This document shows, one piece after another, positions 47,043-57,879 of a DNA stretch of 64,000 nt (its first letter is position 1; the number at the start of each line of letters is the position of its first letter). Source of the DNA: Magnolia sinica (taxonomy: Eukaryota; Streptophyta; Magnoliopsida; Magnoliales; Magnoliaceae); contig NC_080573.1 in the NCBI RefSeq assembly GCF_029962835.1, positions 37,255,001-37,319,000 of the forward strand. The letters run 5' to 3'. Below the pieces are notes generated by a model. It made no database searches. It was not told where the DNA came from and saw only the letters and a list, made by a program, of their open reading frames with translations. The translations under genes and the position numbers were made by a program.

Positions 47043-47905
47043 TCAACCTTCTCTAAAGTCACCGCACCAACTTCGGGCCAAGCAAACTACGCTCACCAAT
47101 TTCGCCCAACAATGTGGTGCTCGCACGGCGACCATACAACGCCTCGAAGGGAGCCATGCCGATACTCGCCTGAAACTATTATTATACGCGAACTCGGCAT
47201 ACTGAAGAATCATCCCAACCGTCTTTGAAATCCAAAACACAAGCTCGCAACATATCCTCCAGACTTGATTCACGCGCTCCGTCCGCCCATCTGTTGCGGA
47301 TGAAACGCGGTGCGACTAGCAAATCCATCGCTTCCTGGATACGAGTCCGGAAGATAGATGTAAAACGCGTGTCTCTATCAGAACAATCTCCAGGGGAACT
47401 CCATGTCGACGCACTATCTCCTTGATATACAACCTAGCCAACTCGTCTGCAGAGTAAGTGACTCGATCGGTAAGAAATGCGCCGACTTCGTTAATCGATC
47501 GACGATCACCCAAATAGAGTCAAATCCCTTTCTCGTCCTCGCCAACCCAGAAATAAAATCCATAGAGATGAAATCCTATTTCCATTCAACTATGGGCATG
47601 GGCTGCAACCACCTAGGAGGTCGGTGATGCTCTGCCTTGACCTGCTGGCACGAGAGACACCGAGAAACAAATTCAGCAAACTGGACCTTCCTATTGTCCC
47701 ACCAATAAGACCTCTTCATATCCTGATACATCGTCGTGCTACCTGGATGCATCGCAAGCTTAGAACTATGGGCTAACTCGAGAACCTCACGTCTCAAGTC
47801 GGGATGTCGGGAACACATAACCGCCACGAAATCGTAGGCCCCCATCAGAACTAACACTCCAATCGGAGTTCCCATCTGTACCACCCGCGGCCTCATCTTC
47901 ACCAA
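47043..47905 (-). pseudogene. nested element integrase: zinc finger and core
   Basis: 47905-47576 gives the HHCC finger (LELAHSSKLAMHPGSTTMYQ and SRCLSCQQVKAEHH, then RPPRWLQPMPIVEWK). The catalytic core below 47575 is scattered over several frames: [32 protein letters not shown] and, near 47150, GMAPFEALYG. The breaks coincide with sites where an expected CTG or CAG appears shortened, e.g. the codons after YGRR. Probably mis-assembled rather than truly broken (see findings). Confidence 0.7.
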
Positions 47906-49050
47906 AAGCTCATCATCCGCCTGAGCCGCAACGATCCTCTCGTCGATAAGGCTCTACACGAATGTGTGCGATAACCTCATACGGCTCAACCACCGTAAGC
48001 TTCGCTCAAAATCGCGCACGAACTCCAACATCTCCCACTCGGCTCATCATCGGAGCCGCAAACTCAAAGCCTTCTTGCGACTCAACGCATTCGCCACAAG
48101 GTTTGCCTTACCAGGATGGTAAGAAACATCGAACTTGAAGTCCTTCAATGTTTCCATCCATCTGCGCGGCCTCATATTCAAATCACGCTGCGTGAAAATA
48201 TACTTAAGGCTCTTGTGGTCGCAAAAGAGCTCGAACTCCTCACCATAAAGGTAATGTCTCCAAAGCTTTAATGCGAAGATGACGGCTCTCTCGGTCGTGC
48301 GTAGGGTAATTCTCTTCGTGTTTTCTTAATCGACGCGAAGCATAAGCAATCACCCCGTCCTTCTGCATAAGGACACAACCTAGACCAACGCGAGAGGCGT
48401 CGGTATATATAATATACTTAACCCCTTGCTCGCAATATTAGCACAGGGCGGACGTCAACTTGTCCTTCCGCTCCTGAATAACTCCGCCCGCTCACTCCAA
48501 GCAAACTTCAAATCCTTCCGTGTCACCTACGACAACGGTCCGGCAATCTTCGAGAAGTCCCGAATAAAGCGTCGATAATATCCTCAAGGCCAAGAAAACT
48601 CCTCACCTCGAAAATCGAACCAGGCTTCCTGCACTGCACCTACCTTGGCAAGGTCGACGCTATACCTTCCTTGGACACCACATGTCCCAGAACTTGACTT
48701 CCTCTTTCCGGAAATCACACTTCTTGACTGTGCGAAAAGCTGATGCTCCTAAGAGTACCCAAAACCGCTCTTAAGTGCTCCTCGTGCTCGCCGGCTCGCC
48801 GAATAAATCAAGATGTCATCAATAAATACAATGACGAATCGAAACAGAAAGGCCGAAATACCCTGTTCATCGATCCAAGAACACGGCCGGTGCGTTCGTA
48901 GTCCAACGACATCACAAGGAACTCATAATGACCGGAGCTAGTCCTGAAAGCGGTCTTCCGTCTTCTTCTCTGACTCTCAACTGATGATACCTCGATCGCA
49001 GATCAACCTTCGAAAAGTACCGTGCCCCCTTCAATCGATCAAACAGATCA
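47906..49050 (-). pseudogene. nested element RT core and RNase H, frame-scattered
   Basis: Recognisable in pieces on the minus strand: [37 protein letters not shown] and the intact catalytic box FVIVFIDDILIYS (48842-48803). RNase H fragments follow to about 47950. At least six small frame jumps. Confidence 0.65.
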
Positions 49051-49677
49051 TCAATCCTCGGGCAAGGGGTACTTATTCTTCACACTTACCAAATTCAACC
49101 TGCGATAATCAATACACAATCGCAAGGAACCATCCTTCTTCTTCACAAAAAAAGTGCTCCCCAAGGAGACACACTGGGCCGAATAAAACCCAATTCTAGC
49201 AAACCATCTATCTCGCTTCCTCAACTCCTCCATTTCACTCGGAGGCATCCGATAGGTGGGTAAAGAAATGGGTGCCGCACCAGGCATAAGATCGATAGCA
49301 AAATCAATCTCACGCTGAGGAGGTAATCCAGGAATCGACTCAAACACATCTTCAAACTCCTGAACCACCGGTGTACTAACCAACGCAGACTCGGCCGAAC
49401 TCTCCAACAGAGAAGAATAAAAATCAATACGAATAGGGTAATTGCTGAACCGGGAAAGTAACAATCTCGCCCTCAGTCCATGGATCGTCACCGATCTCGC
49501 TTCACAATCAATCTCACCGCATCCTCGTGAGCCAATCCATACCCATAATAACATCGTAGTGATAAGCGGTGCGACTAGCAAATCAACACGGATCGATCCA
49601 CTTCCCGGATCGACCAAACAATCCATACAACGCTTGCCCAAGGCGGAGGACATCCCCGTAGCGGTAGTAAGCGTCAC
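49051..49677 (-). pseudogene. nested element protease-RT linker and RT start
   Basis: 208-codon frame with [40 protein letters not shown] and [10 protein letters not shown], then [20 protein letters not shown] and KYPLPED. This is the usual Ty3/gypsy RT entry. The region just before (residues 1-110) is the diverged protease tail. Confidence 0.8.
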
Positions 49678-50210
49678 TCCGGTATAGGAACAGATCTCAA
49701 ACCCAAACGCCTAACCGCATAAGAAATAAGAGCAGTAGTGGACCCTGTAGCCACTAGCACAGAAACGGGAATACCTTCTATATGCGCTGTCACCTCAAAG
49801 GACCTCGGCACCAAGTCAGACATAGGCGCTTCTGCTGAAAGCGCATGAACACGAGCCTGCTGCTGACGATTCGGCGGAGGAACCATGGGCCGCTGAGGTG
49901 GCCTGAAACCAGGAACTGCAGGTCTGAAGGATGGATGAGCTGGCGCTGATCGAAGAGGAGGAGGAGAAATAACCGGAGGCATCGGACGGCTAACCCTCTG
50001 CGGTGGAGTAAAACCACCTGCTCGCATACGGGAAAAGCAGAAACGGTCCAAGTGCCCAACCTTTCCACAATAAGAACATCTCAGATCAGCTCTCATCTGC
50101 TGAGCGGGCGGCGCTGAACGCCTAGGAGGAGAATCAACACGCGGCCTCTTGCCAAGGAAAGGTGCACCCTGGAAATCCGGTCTCGGCCTAGGAGGCATCG
50201 GTGCTCGCAT
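49674..50210 (-). pseudogene. nested element gag zinc knuckle and protease
   Basis: Pro/Arg-rich segment, zinc knuckle CSYCGKVGHLDRFCF (CX2CX4HX4C), a long Pro-rich linker, then the aspartic protease flap FEVTAHIEGIPVSVLVATGS and [13 protein letters not shown]. The expected catalytic DTG/DSG triad reads ATG (Asp to Ala), which would abolish protease activity if real. Confidence 0.75.
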
Positions 50211-51091
50211 GCGGGACGCTCTATCTCCGTCCTACTCTGCTCGCAAGGACATGCTCACTAGCTCCGCATATGAAGAAATGCCAGCACAGCAAATCTTCGA
50301 TCGGATCTCAGGTCGCAGCCCCTCGGAAAAACGCCGCATCCTCATCGGCTGATCACCCAGGATCAAAGGAACATACCGCCCCAACTCAGGAAACCGGTTC
50401 TCATACTCCGTAACCGACAACCCTCCCGGCGGAGGCGAAGGAACTCACTCTCCTTCTCATGTCGTTACTAACCGGAAATACTTCTCGTGGAAGCGCGCCT
50501 CAAACGCCGCCACGACCACACGAAGTCCTCTTCGACAGTGCGAAGACACTGTCCCACCACAAACCGGCCTCCTTCTCAAACATGAAGGTGGCAAGCTCAA
50601 CTGCTCGACCTCAGAGCAGTGTAGCGGCCTCAAGATCTTAGAGATGCGGTCAATCCAATACTCGGCCTCCTCGGGTCGTGAGAACCCGCAAAGTAGGAGG
50701 TCTCAAGCGCTGAATCGCTCGAATGTGCCGCTAACACGCACTGGCACTCCCGGATGGAGGCATAGGTGAAACAGTTGGAGTCGCCCTATCGACTGAGCAA
50801 AGATGCCACCATGGAGGAGAGGGAACTCCCGCTGCGCTGCGGCCGCCGCTGCTGGCTAATCCGCCGATCAACAACATCATCTGCCTCAAACCTATCAACA
50901 GTGAAGTAGAAGAAGGTGCATGGCTCGGCTCAGAAACCGAGGGTGTGACCGGAGGAGCCATAGGTGTCGACCCAACACCAACACGAGATGGACCGCCTGC
51001 GGATCTGAATGGCTATCGCTCAAGGGAGGAACCCCCTCAAGCGACTCAATCAGAGAAAGACGGGCCAAGTCTTCGAACCCTTAGGAGGCAT
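50211..51091 (-). pseudogene. nested element gag capsid, frame-scattered
   Basis: A likely ATG at 51091 (MPPKGSKT). MAPPVTPSVSEPSHAPSS appears from 50961, and the capsid signature SVTEYENRFPELGRYVPLIL with RMRRFSEGLRPEIRSKI appears from 50420. Between these the frame jumps several times. Capsid domain of Ty3/gypsy gag. Confidence 0.65.
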
Positions 51092-51404
51092 CCCTACATT
51101 AAATCAAAGGATGCAACCTGTCCGATTCTAAGTCACATAATCCATCCACACAACAACAACACAACAGCACAACACCAAAACAAACCACATGCATTCCATT
51201 AACCAAAATCGTCGCAATACAAGTAGTGCAACAATACATGAATCACGACTAGGAAAGCATGAAAACAACAACATCTAACACTACAAACAACCACAACTAC
51301 TACAACCACTAACACTACCACACTACAACAACTCCAACTACAAGCCAACAACGGCTACACACGAGAAAGAAACACCAAACAAAGCAAAGACGGCCACGAC
51401 GATG
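51092..51404 (-). other. spacer between extra frame and gag
   Basis: 313 bp. On the plus strand low-complexity A/C repeats (caacaacac, ctacaacc) fill 51140-51350; no frame. Could be the gag 5' leader. Confidence 0.6.
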
Positions 51405-52609
51405 CTACTCGTCAGACGGAGACGGAGGCGGAGCACCCTTATCCTCCAAGCAACACAGGATAGACTTCAAAGTCCGGACATCTTCTTGAACTTGTGCTTA
51501 ACCAAGCCTCGAAGATCCACCATCTCTTGGCGAAAGCCGCTTGCCCTTCTTCAAGCCGTGTAAGACGGGCATCTCTCGCAATCTGCTCTGCGCCTCTGGC
51601 ACCACAGGAGGAGAGCGATCACTCGAATCCTGTGCCCCAATCTCTTCCTCGTCTTGCTCTGCTTCTTCCTCAGACTCCGCACCACCTTCAGCATAACTCT
51701 CATCATCACTCTCAGACCCGGCCTCACCCTCAGAGGCAAGCCGACCAGAACCAACCTTCATCAGCTTAAGGGTCCTCAAGTTGATATAGCGAACAGGGAC
51801 CGGCTTCTCAGCTCCAAGCCTATAGCCAAACTCATGTGCGATCTTGCAAATGAGGCGGCCAAAGGGAAGAGACTCGGTCCGTCTACTCGAACGAGCGATG
51901 AGAATAATCTGACGCAGGATGTACGTCGGCGCACACAACTTCGCATCCTGCCACCTGATATAGAAAATCTACCATCAGGCGCGTACACTCGCTGCGGTTG
52001 CTCCACCTGGGATACACATTGAACGTAAAGATGTGGTGAAGCAAACGGAAGTCGTCCGTCATGTGAGAAGCCAAAAGACTCCTATTCGGCTGCCATTCGA
52101 CCAGACGACCACGGCGACGATCCCTCTCGCGCACACTGTCCACATTCTTCTCGCGGGCATGCACTTCCCCAAGTGGCACCTTCAAGAGTCGGGATATCAA
52201 AGCAACATTGACAATTCCAACTCGACCGCTACCACAGGAAATCTTGAACTGCAGAATCCAGCGAAGGCTCCCGAATGTTGGCATAGAAGGCCCGAACAGT
52301 GCTAGCATTCGCGCGATACTCGCCTTCGAACAAGGGACCCCAACCAGCCCCTTCTAGGCGCTCCAACAAAAAGAACTCACCAAAGAGCCGCGGATCAACA
52401 TGAGCCTCAAAAAGGACTCTATGCCCCTCATAGACTCCATGCGACAATTCCGCCAACAAGGTCCTACTGACAGGAGCTCGAGGATCGAGGTCCCGCTTCG
52501 TCTGGAACTCGCGCGTGGCGGACGTGCTAGCGGCGGCACCTCTCGGCCTCCGTGCACGGGTTGGGCGGCTCGGCCCGGCTTCATCCACGGGCGCTCTCTT
52601 CTTCCCCAT
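51405..52609 (-). pseudogene. extra frame (aORF) upstream of gag in the chromovirus
   Basis: Sense-strand frame starting MGKKRAPVDEAGPSRPTRAR at 52609. Pieces in order: a basic, nuclear-localisation-like N-terminus; LLERLEGAGWGPLFEG and STVRAFYANIREPSLDSAV; VALISRLLKVP; LASHMTDDFRLLHHIFTFNV; PTYILRQIILIARSS; LPFGRLICKIAHEFGY; then an acidic Ser/Glu-rich tail and a C-terminal coil (AQVQEDVRTLKSILCCLEDK) ending PPPSPSDE and TAG at 51405. The order 'FYAN… / L..I…NV.P / FG.LI..I…G' matches the domain that plant annotation pipelines call 'putative plant transposon protein' (from memory). No catalytic motif recognised. Two frame jumps and one in-frame TAA (51498) interrupt it. It lies between the primer-binding site and gag, where canonical Del/Tekay elements carry none that I know of. 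Confidence 0.65.
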
Positions 52610-53452
52610 CAAGGAAAGAAGGGAAGAAATGGAAAAGATGGCCGTCACAATCTCAAAGAGGGCCATGAGAAATGAGAGAAAGAGAGAAATAGGAAGATGG
52701 TGAAGCTTCCACACAACTATGAGCCAAAAAGGGAATGAAAGGGCTCAAATGAGAGGGAAAAATGGAGAAATCAGCAATGGAATAGAAGATTTGAGAATGG
52801 GGTGATGGGTTTGCACGAAAATGGAAGGAAGATGAAGATTTGGGAGAGACTTGCGAGAGTTTGGAGACGTTGTTGCAGAAAAGGAGAGCTTGGAAGAGGG
52901 TTTTGTAAAGGAAAGAGGTAAAATGAGTGGATTTAAAGTGAAACCCGTGGAGGGTGGGCCACACAAGCCTCATGGACGATCGGCCCGCGTCGGCCGCCTG
53001 GCCCGCCGATCGGCGATCTCTCGCCGAACCGGCGATGGCATCGCGGTCTCTGGACATATCGGCGATGCCTCGCCGATTTGGCGAGGTCCTCTGGTCCTCC
53101 TTGGTCCAAATGATGTGGTTCCCCACGGGTCCCACGGAAAATGCCCCGATTGGCCCCTTGTGTAATTTGAAGTTTATCGGGTCATTCTGACAGACAAACA
53201 GCGATTTCTGGAAGGTTTAAAAATGAATAATGGGAGGGTAGACCATCTACACTCATTAATAGAGGGTCTAGAACAGGTTTCGGGTCGCTGTGTGTGATCA
53301 GGTAATCTCGGCAAAGGTTTTCAGGAAACTTTCGCCGATAGAAACTACGGAGCACAAACACAAAGCGATGATAGACCCGCACCCAATTACACTATAGTGG
53401 TGACAACGTGCGGTGTGTGACCATAACCTATGTCCGGTTTAATCCAGATCAT
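52610..53452 (-). other. 5' untranslated leader of the nested element
   Basis: Between primer-binding site and the extra frame. Includes short repeats of 'ccgatcggcgat' (52975-53085: gatcggc, ggcgatctc, ggcgatggc, ggcgatgcc) that could form RNA structure, and a Phe/Ser-rich open frame of no recognisable type. Confidence 0.5.
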
Positions 53453-53464
53453 GCTCGATACCAA
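53453..53464 (-). promoter_or_regulatory. primer-binding site, initiator Met tRNA
   Basis: Minus strand TTGGTATCGAGC starts 2 bases after the 5' LTR. The canonical complement to plant initiator Met tRNA is TGGTATCAGAGC; the site lacks the A of CAG, matching the indel pattern of this element. Confidence 0.75.
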
Positions 53465-53466
53465 CT

Positions 53467-56400
53467 TGTAACGCCCGAAATTCGGGGTCGAGCATAACTC
53501 GACTCCCGAGTTCCAAAACATCACTTATGCAACATAATTAATGAATGATGTATGTTGACGTATTAGCACATAAACATGGGATAGATTAAGCCAAAACGCA
53601 GATATGATTCAGGATAAGTGAATAAAGCAAGCGGAAGACTTATAGTAAAATATGTGTACAAGTGTAAGTCCTTCGAATTACATATACAACCAGATCGTGT
53701 AAAAGTATTATTTATCAAAATTATAAGTACAAGTTACATCATTTTAGATCCCAAAATAGTAATCCCATAGGTCCCGCACAACTGACCGAGGCTCGCTAGA
53801 ACCCGTCAGAAAACTGCATATAGGAGAAGGCAGCCTCGTCGTCATCCAGCTCCCGCTCTGCCTCAGACGTCGCATCCACATCTGCAACATCAGGGCCTAA
53901 GACAGAGTCTGGTGGGTGTGAAACACCGCCCCAGAAACGTGGGAGTGAGTATCAACTCAGTGGAACAATAAGGCACTGGTTAACATGTTATCAGTTCAAT
54001 CAAACAATAATGATAAAGCAAGACAATTAAATAAATCCTAAGTACTCTTGTTAATGCAAGGATGAATGCAATATGATGCGTGCCCTCACGCGTACACCCT
54101 CGGCGTCTTCATCTTACGTTACGCATGACATCGCCTCAAAGTGCGCCACATCTACAAAGCACATGCAAATGCGGTGCATGGATATGATTACCAAGTTGTT
54201 ATTAGTCCAATTCATACCAGATTGGGAAGCTAAGATACCTTCCTCATATCACCATCCAAACAGTGATCCATACTAGGGTCGTCAATCCTAGACATCTCAT
54301 ACGATCATATAGTTGAGGTCGTAGCAAAGGGCTCGTCACCAATCAATGCACGCCTTTCATGCCCTTACTACCACAGATCGGCTCGTCACCTCCTTGCGGT
54401 ATCCGGGTATGCTCGAGGTCACTACAAAGGGCTCGTCACCAATCAATGTAGGCCGACAACAGCACGAATATAGTGTCCCATACCACCATAATCGGCTCAC
54501 GAGTTTAGTTGCTCACCGGTCACTACGGGGAGGCTCGTCACCCCAGCGTAGGCCGACGGCTCGACCACGGTGTCCCATACCACCATGTCCGGCTCATGAG
54601 TCTTAGCGGATCGGTACCATGGTTATTAGGATTTCACTGGTAAGTTCGGTACCCTAGATTCAAGCAGAGCGTCCATACATGGTTAACATACACCGGACAA
54701 TCGGGTTAGTTGACGAACTCGACTAGACGAGCGCACGTTGAATTGAACGACATAGAGTGCGCAAACACTCCGCGTGGCCAAACCACTGCCGCCAACTCAA
54801 TACGACTCGGGTTCGTCTAATGCGTCTCACGTGGCGAAAGCAATCTCAACCACGACCCAAGGGTCAATTACCGATTTCTGGACTAAGGCATAGTCCCAAA
54901 CATCCTACACTACGACAAATATTCATATGGAATGTAAAACAGTAATGGAACAACCACTCAAATCATGGTGCATACACATCTGAAGAATATCAATTTAACA
55001 TAAATGTAAGCATAGGAATGCTTGAATTTAAATAACTTGGAATGTAAATGCATAAGGAAATCATGCGCATCCATAGGAGTATTGAGAATCACTTCTCAAC
55101 GCCTGCATTTAGTGTAATCAGTTACACGTAGGTCATTCATGCATCTCTACAAACACTTAGCATCCATGGAACAACATACATGACGCATGTTGAAATACAT
55201 GCACTTAGACAATTCCTTCTTCCAAGGAGTTGTCATACATGCATCTAGCATACATACATGACCAAAAATCATGGCAAACATAGTGCATATTTTATACGTA
55301 TACGGTACTTTATAAATACACTTAGAATACACAAATCTCAACATAGCACATGCATATCAAGAAAGCAATGTAAACATAACATTTGACATGTGAAATCTCA
55401 TCCATAACAAGAATAAATCACTATCCTGGGATTGAAAGCCTTGAAAACCATAACCTATACACTTAAAGTCCGCACCTTAAGCGAGGAAAGAATAGCCGAA
55501 TTGATTTAGACGAGTTGTCTTCGTCAACGGTGGAAGAATACCCTAAAATAAGGATAGAAATGAGATACAACAACACCAAGTCTAATCTAAGCTCTAACAC
55601 AAATTAGGGTTAGTTTAACTTACCCCAAAAGAACTCAGAACCGTCAGAGGAACGATTCAAAGTAAAGGTTCAAAGGTGAAGAAGAACAAGGAAGAATCAA
55701 GATGATTCACCAACCAATCTCTCTCACTAACTCTCTCTTTTCCACTCTCTTTCCAAGCTAGGGTTAGAGAAAATTCGTATGGAAATGAGAACTAGGGTTT
55801 AAGGACTATATATAGGCCTTAAAATGATGGAAATAACCCCTGGTCAAGGTATACTTAGGTTATAACCAAAGTACGCCTTTCTCGATCCAACGAAGCACTT
55901 GGTGGGCCTATAACCACGAAAGGTCGGACTTAAGCTCACCGACCATGGATCTAGGTCAGCCTGAGTTTTCGGACCGACCGGCTCTACAGATCACCGTGGC
56001 GACCACACTCAATTCAACGGTCACTAAATCTCGATCATGTCCACAAGCACTAGGATATGCCTGGGCCAACCATCCTGATCAGAGGGTGAAATTGGGTCAG
56101 AATCCAACGGTCAGAATGCTTAAAATCGTCGCGCAAGCGACACGACTCAGATTTCATAAAAAGCTTATTAAATTCCAACCGTTCTCACACTCTTCACTCC
56201 GAACTCAACCAAATCGACCCAGAACATCAGATCGACTTGATTTTTGAGGTGAAGACCAAGCCCAACTCAGTGACCGCAACAGCCTAAGATCATCGCCATC
56301 GGACTTTCGACGCGCGGTCTAGGTCCGATCCAGGTCTTCCAAAAATTCCCCAAAACAACTGGATTTAGCGATGGATCCCAGATTTCAGAGTAATGTAGCG

Positions 56401-56543
56401 CTCACTAATCTGCACGTTTAGAGCCATGCAGATACGATTTAAAGTGATTGATGCGAATTTCACAAGCAATCAAGTAAAGCGCTAATTACCCCAAAAACAA
56501 CTACTTAAGGAAAGATTAGCACAAAAATTCCAAGGTCGTTACA
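53467..56543 (-). repeat. 5' LTR of the nested chromovirus
   Basis: 3077 bp, near-identical to 43451-46501. TATA-like CTATATATAG on the minus strand at 55815-55806. Differences from the partner are a handful of transitions plus more than twenty 1- to 4-base indels, and several larger ones in the last 600 bp. Confidence 0.9.
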
Positions 56544-56548
56544 CTAGT

Positions 56549-56970
56549 TGGCACGAGTTCATTATTAGCATTGGCTACGATGGTGATTCCGGACTTCTTA
56601 GGGACCACTTGAGTTGGACTCACCCATTGACTATCAGATATAGGGTATATGATACCCACGTCCAATAGTTTAAGAACCTCGGCCTTAACCACTTCCTTCA
56701 TGTTTAGATTTAGTCTACGTTGTGGTTGCCGAGCGGTTTTTGCATTATCCTTAAGATATATGCGGTGAGTACAAATCGAGGGATCGATTCCCTTAAGGTC
56801 CGCTATCGTCCATCCCAGGGCTCCTTTATGCTCAATGAGAGTAAATATGAGCATACTCTCCTGTTCTTTCTTCAGGTGGGAAGAGAACACCACCGGGTAT
56901 GTCTCATCTTGACGCTCTGATGATACTAAAGGCAAGGGACGGACTCCACCAGGTATGTCTCATCTTGAGG
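56549..56970 (-). pseudogene. outer element pre-RT and RT N-terminal part
   Basis: LIFTLIEHKGALGWTIADLK and GIDPSICTHRIYLKDNAKTA, RQPQRRLNLNMKEVVKAEVL, KLLDVGIIYPISDSQWVSPT and QVVPKKSGITIVANANNELV, then the CTAGT target site. Typical Athila/Tat RT entry, no stop. The reading continues across the nested insertion at 43445. Confidence 0.85.
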
Positions 56971-56971
56971 G

Positions 56972-56994
56972 TATGCAATATTTGACCCTCAACA
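56972..56994 (-). repeat. 23-bp remnant of the outer element's 5' LTR
   Basis: TATGCAATATTTGACCCTCA plus ACA, identical to the last 23 bases of the 3' LTR (39563-39585), and followed by the target duplication ATTTC. Everything else of the 5' LTR has gone. Confidence 0.8.
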
Positions 56995-57858
56995 ATTTCC
57001 ATCTAATTTGAAATGTTATCAAATTATCTTTCCAACAAGCCTAATATTGCCCAAATATGATTTGTAACGAGGGAGTCATGACTATTTTTGTGAAATTGCG
57101 TAATATTTGAAATAGGACCGAACAGTTTACATATGCTATTATAGAATTTGATACTACTTTTAAAAGGTCAAATGGTGTCTAAATGAGATGATTTTAATAT
57201 AATTTAAAAAGTCGTAGAATTATCTTTCCAATGAGCCCAAAATCACCCAAATTCGACCTCTAACGACAGAATTATGACCATTTTCATAGGATTGCATAAT
57301 GTTGGAAATAATCATAAAGTGAGCTTGTATCAAAAGTGAATGTAAGATTACTCATGTTCATGTTCAAGTCCAGCACTGCACGATCCCATGAAAACAATCA
57401 TAACTTCCTTATTATCTTTATTATATATCAGATTAAGGTGATTTTGAGCTCATTGAAAAGATAATTCGATAAACTTTCAAATGAGACTAGAATCATCTCA
57501 TTTTGATACCATTTGACTTTTTAAATGTGAAGCCAAAGTCCATAACGACATTCGCAAACTGTTGTCTCATTTTATGCATTATGTAATCCCAAAAAAATAG
57601 TTATAACTTTCTCGTTATAGGTTAAATTAATGAGTATCAGACTTGTTGGAAAAATAATTTGACGAGCACTTTAATGACATTATAATAATTTTATTTGAAC
57701 ACTATTTAATCTTTTAAATTAAACTAAGCTCAAAGTTTAGCTCACAAATAATTTTTAAAAGCCATCTTCTTTTTTAGAAATAGAGTTAAAAAAATAAAAA
57801 AATAATTATATTTTTCATCTCACTTCTTTTCATTTTCTTTCCAAACAAGTTTAAAACT
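56995..57858. mobile_element. fold-back element, right arm with direct and inverted units
   Basis: 56995-57330 continues the ~185-bp repeat in the same orientation as the left arm. From about 57380 the units are inverted ('aatcatctcattttgatacc', 'ttgactttttaaatg', 'atagttataactttctcgtt'). It ends CCAAACAAGTTTAAAACT at 57841-57858, the inverse of the left outer end, 16 of 18 matching. So the whole is a long fold-back (palindromic) element. Confidence 0.7.
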
Positions 57859-57879
57859 TATTTTTCTGTTGCAGTAGCT

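Larger units (their letters stand above)
43451..56543 (-). mobile_element. Del/Tekay-like chromovirus nested in the outer RT, TSD CTAGT
   Basis: 13,093 bp, TGTAACGCCC…GGTCGTTACA, flanked by CTAGT at 43446-43450 and 56544-56548. Minus-strand order: 5' LTR (56543-53467), Met-tRNA primer site, extra frame (52609-51405), gag (from 51091), zinc knuckle and protease, RT, RNase H, integrase, chromodomain-like tail, polypurine tract, 3' LTR (46501-43451). The two LTRs are nearly identical except for small indels, so insertion is recent; the outer element had already inserted before it. Confidence 0.92.
37352..56994 (-). mobile_element. Athila/Tat-like Ty3-gypsy element (outer), TSD ATTTC
   Basis: Bounded by TGTTCACTCCCC at 37352 and CCCTCAACA at 56994, with ATTTC at 37347-37351 and 56995-56999. 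Minus strand: a 23-bp remnant of the 5' LTR, then directly the pre-RT region, the RT (split by the nested element), RNase H, integrase, polypurine tract and a full 3' LTR. Gag, protease and nearly all of the 5' LTR are missing. Without the nested insertion it is about 6.5 kb. Confidence 0.85.

Noticed and set aside
52400..53190. Plus-strand frames opposite the extra frame and leader
   Set aside because: GC-rich antisense shadows of the sense frame at 51405-52609 and of its leader.
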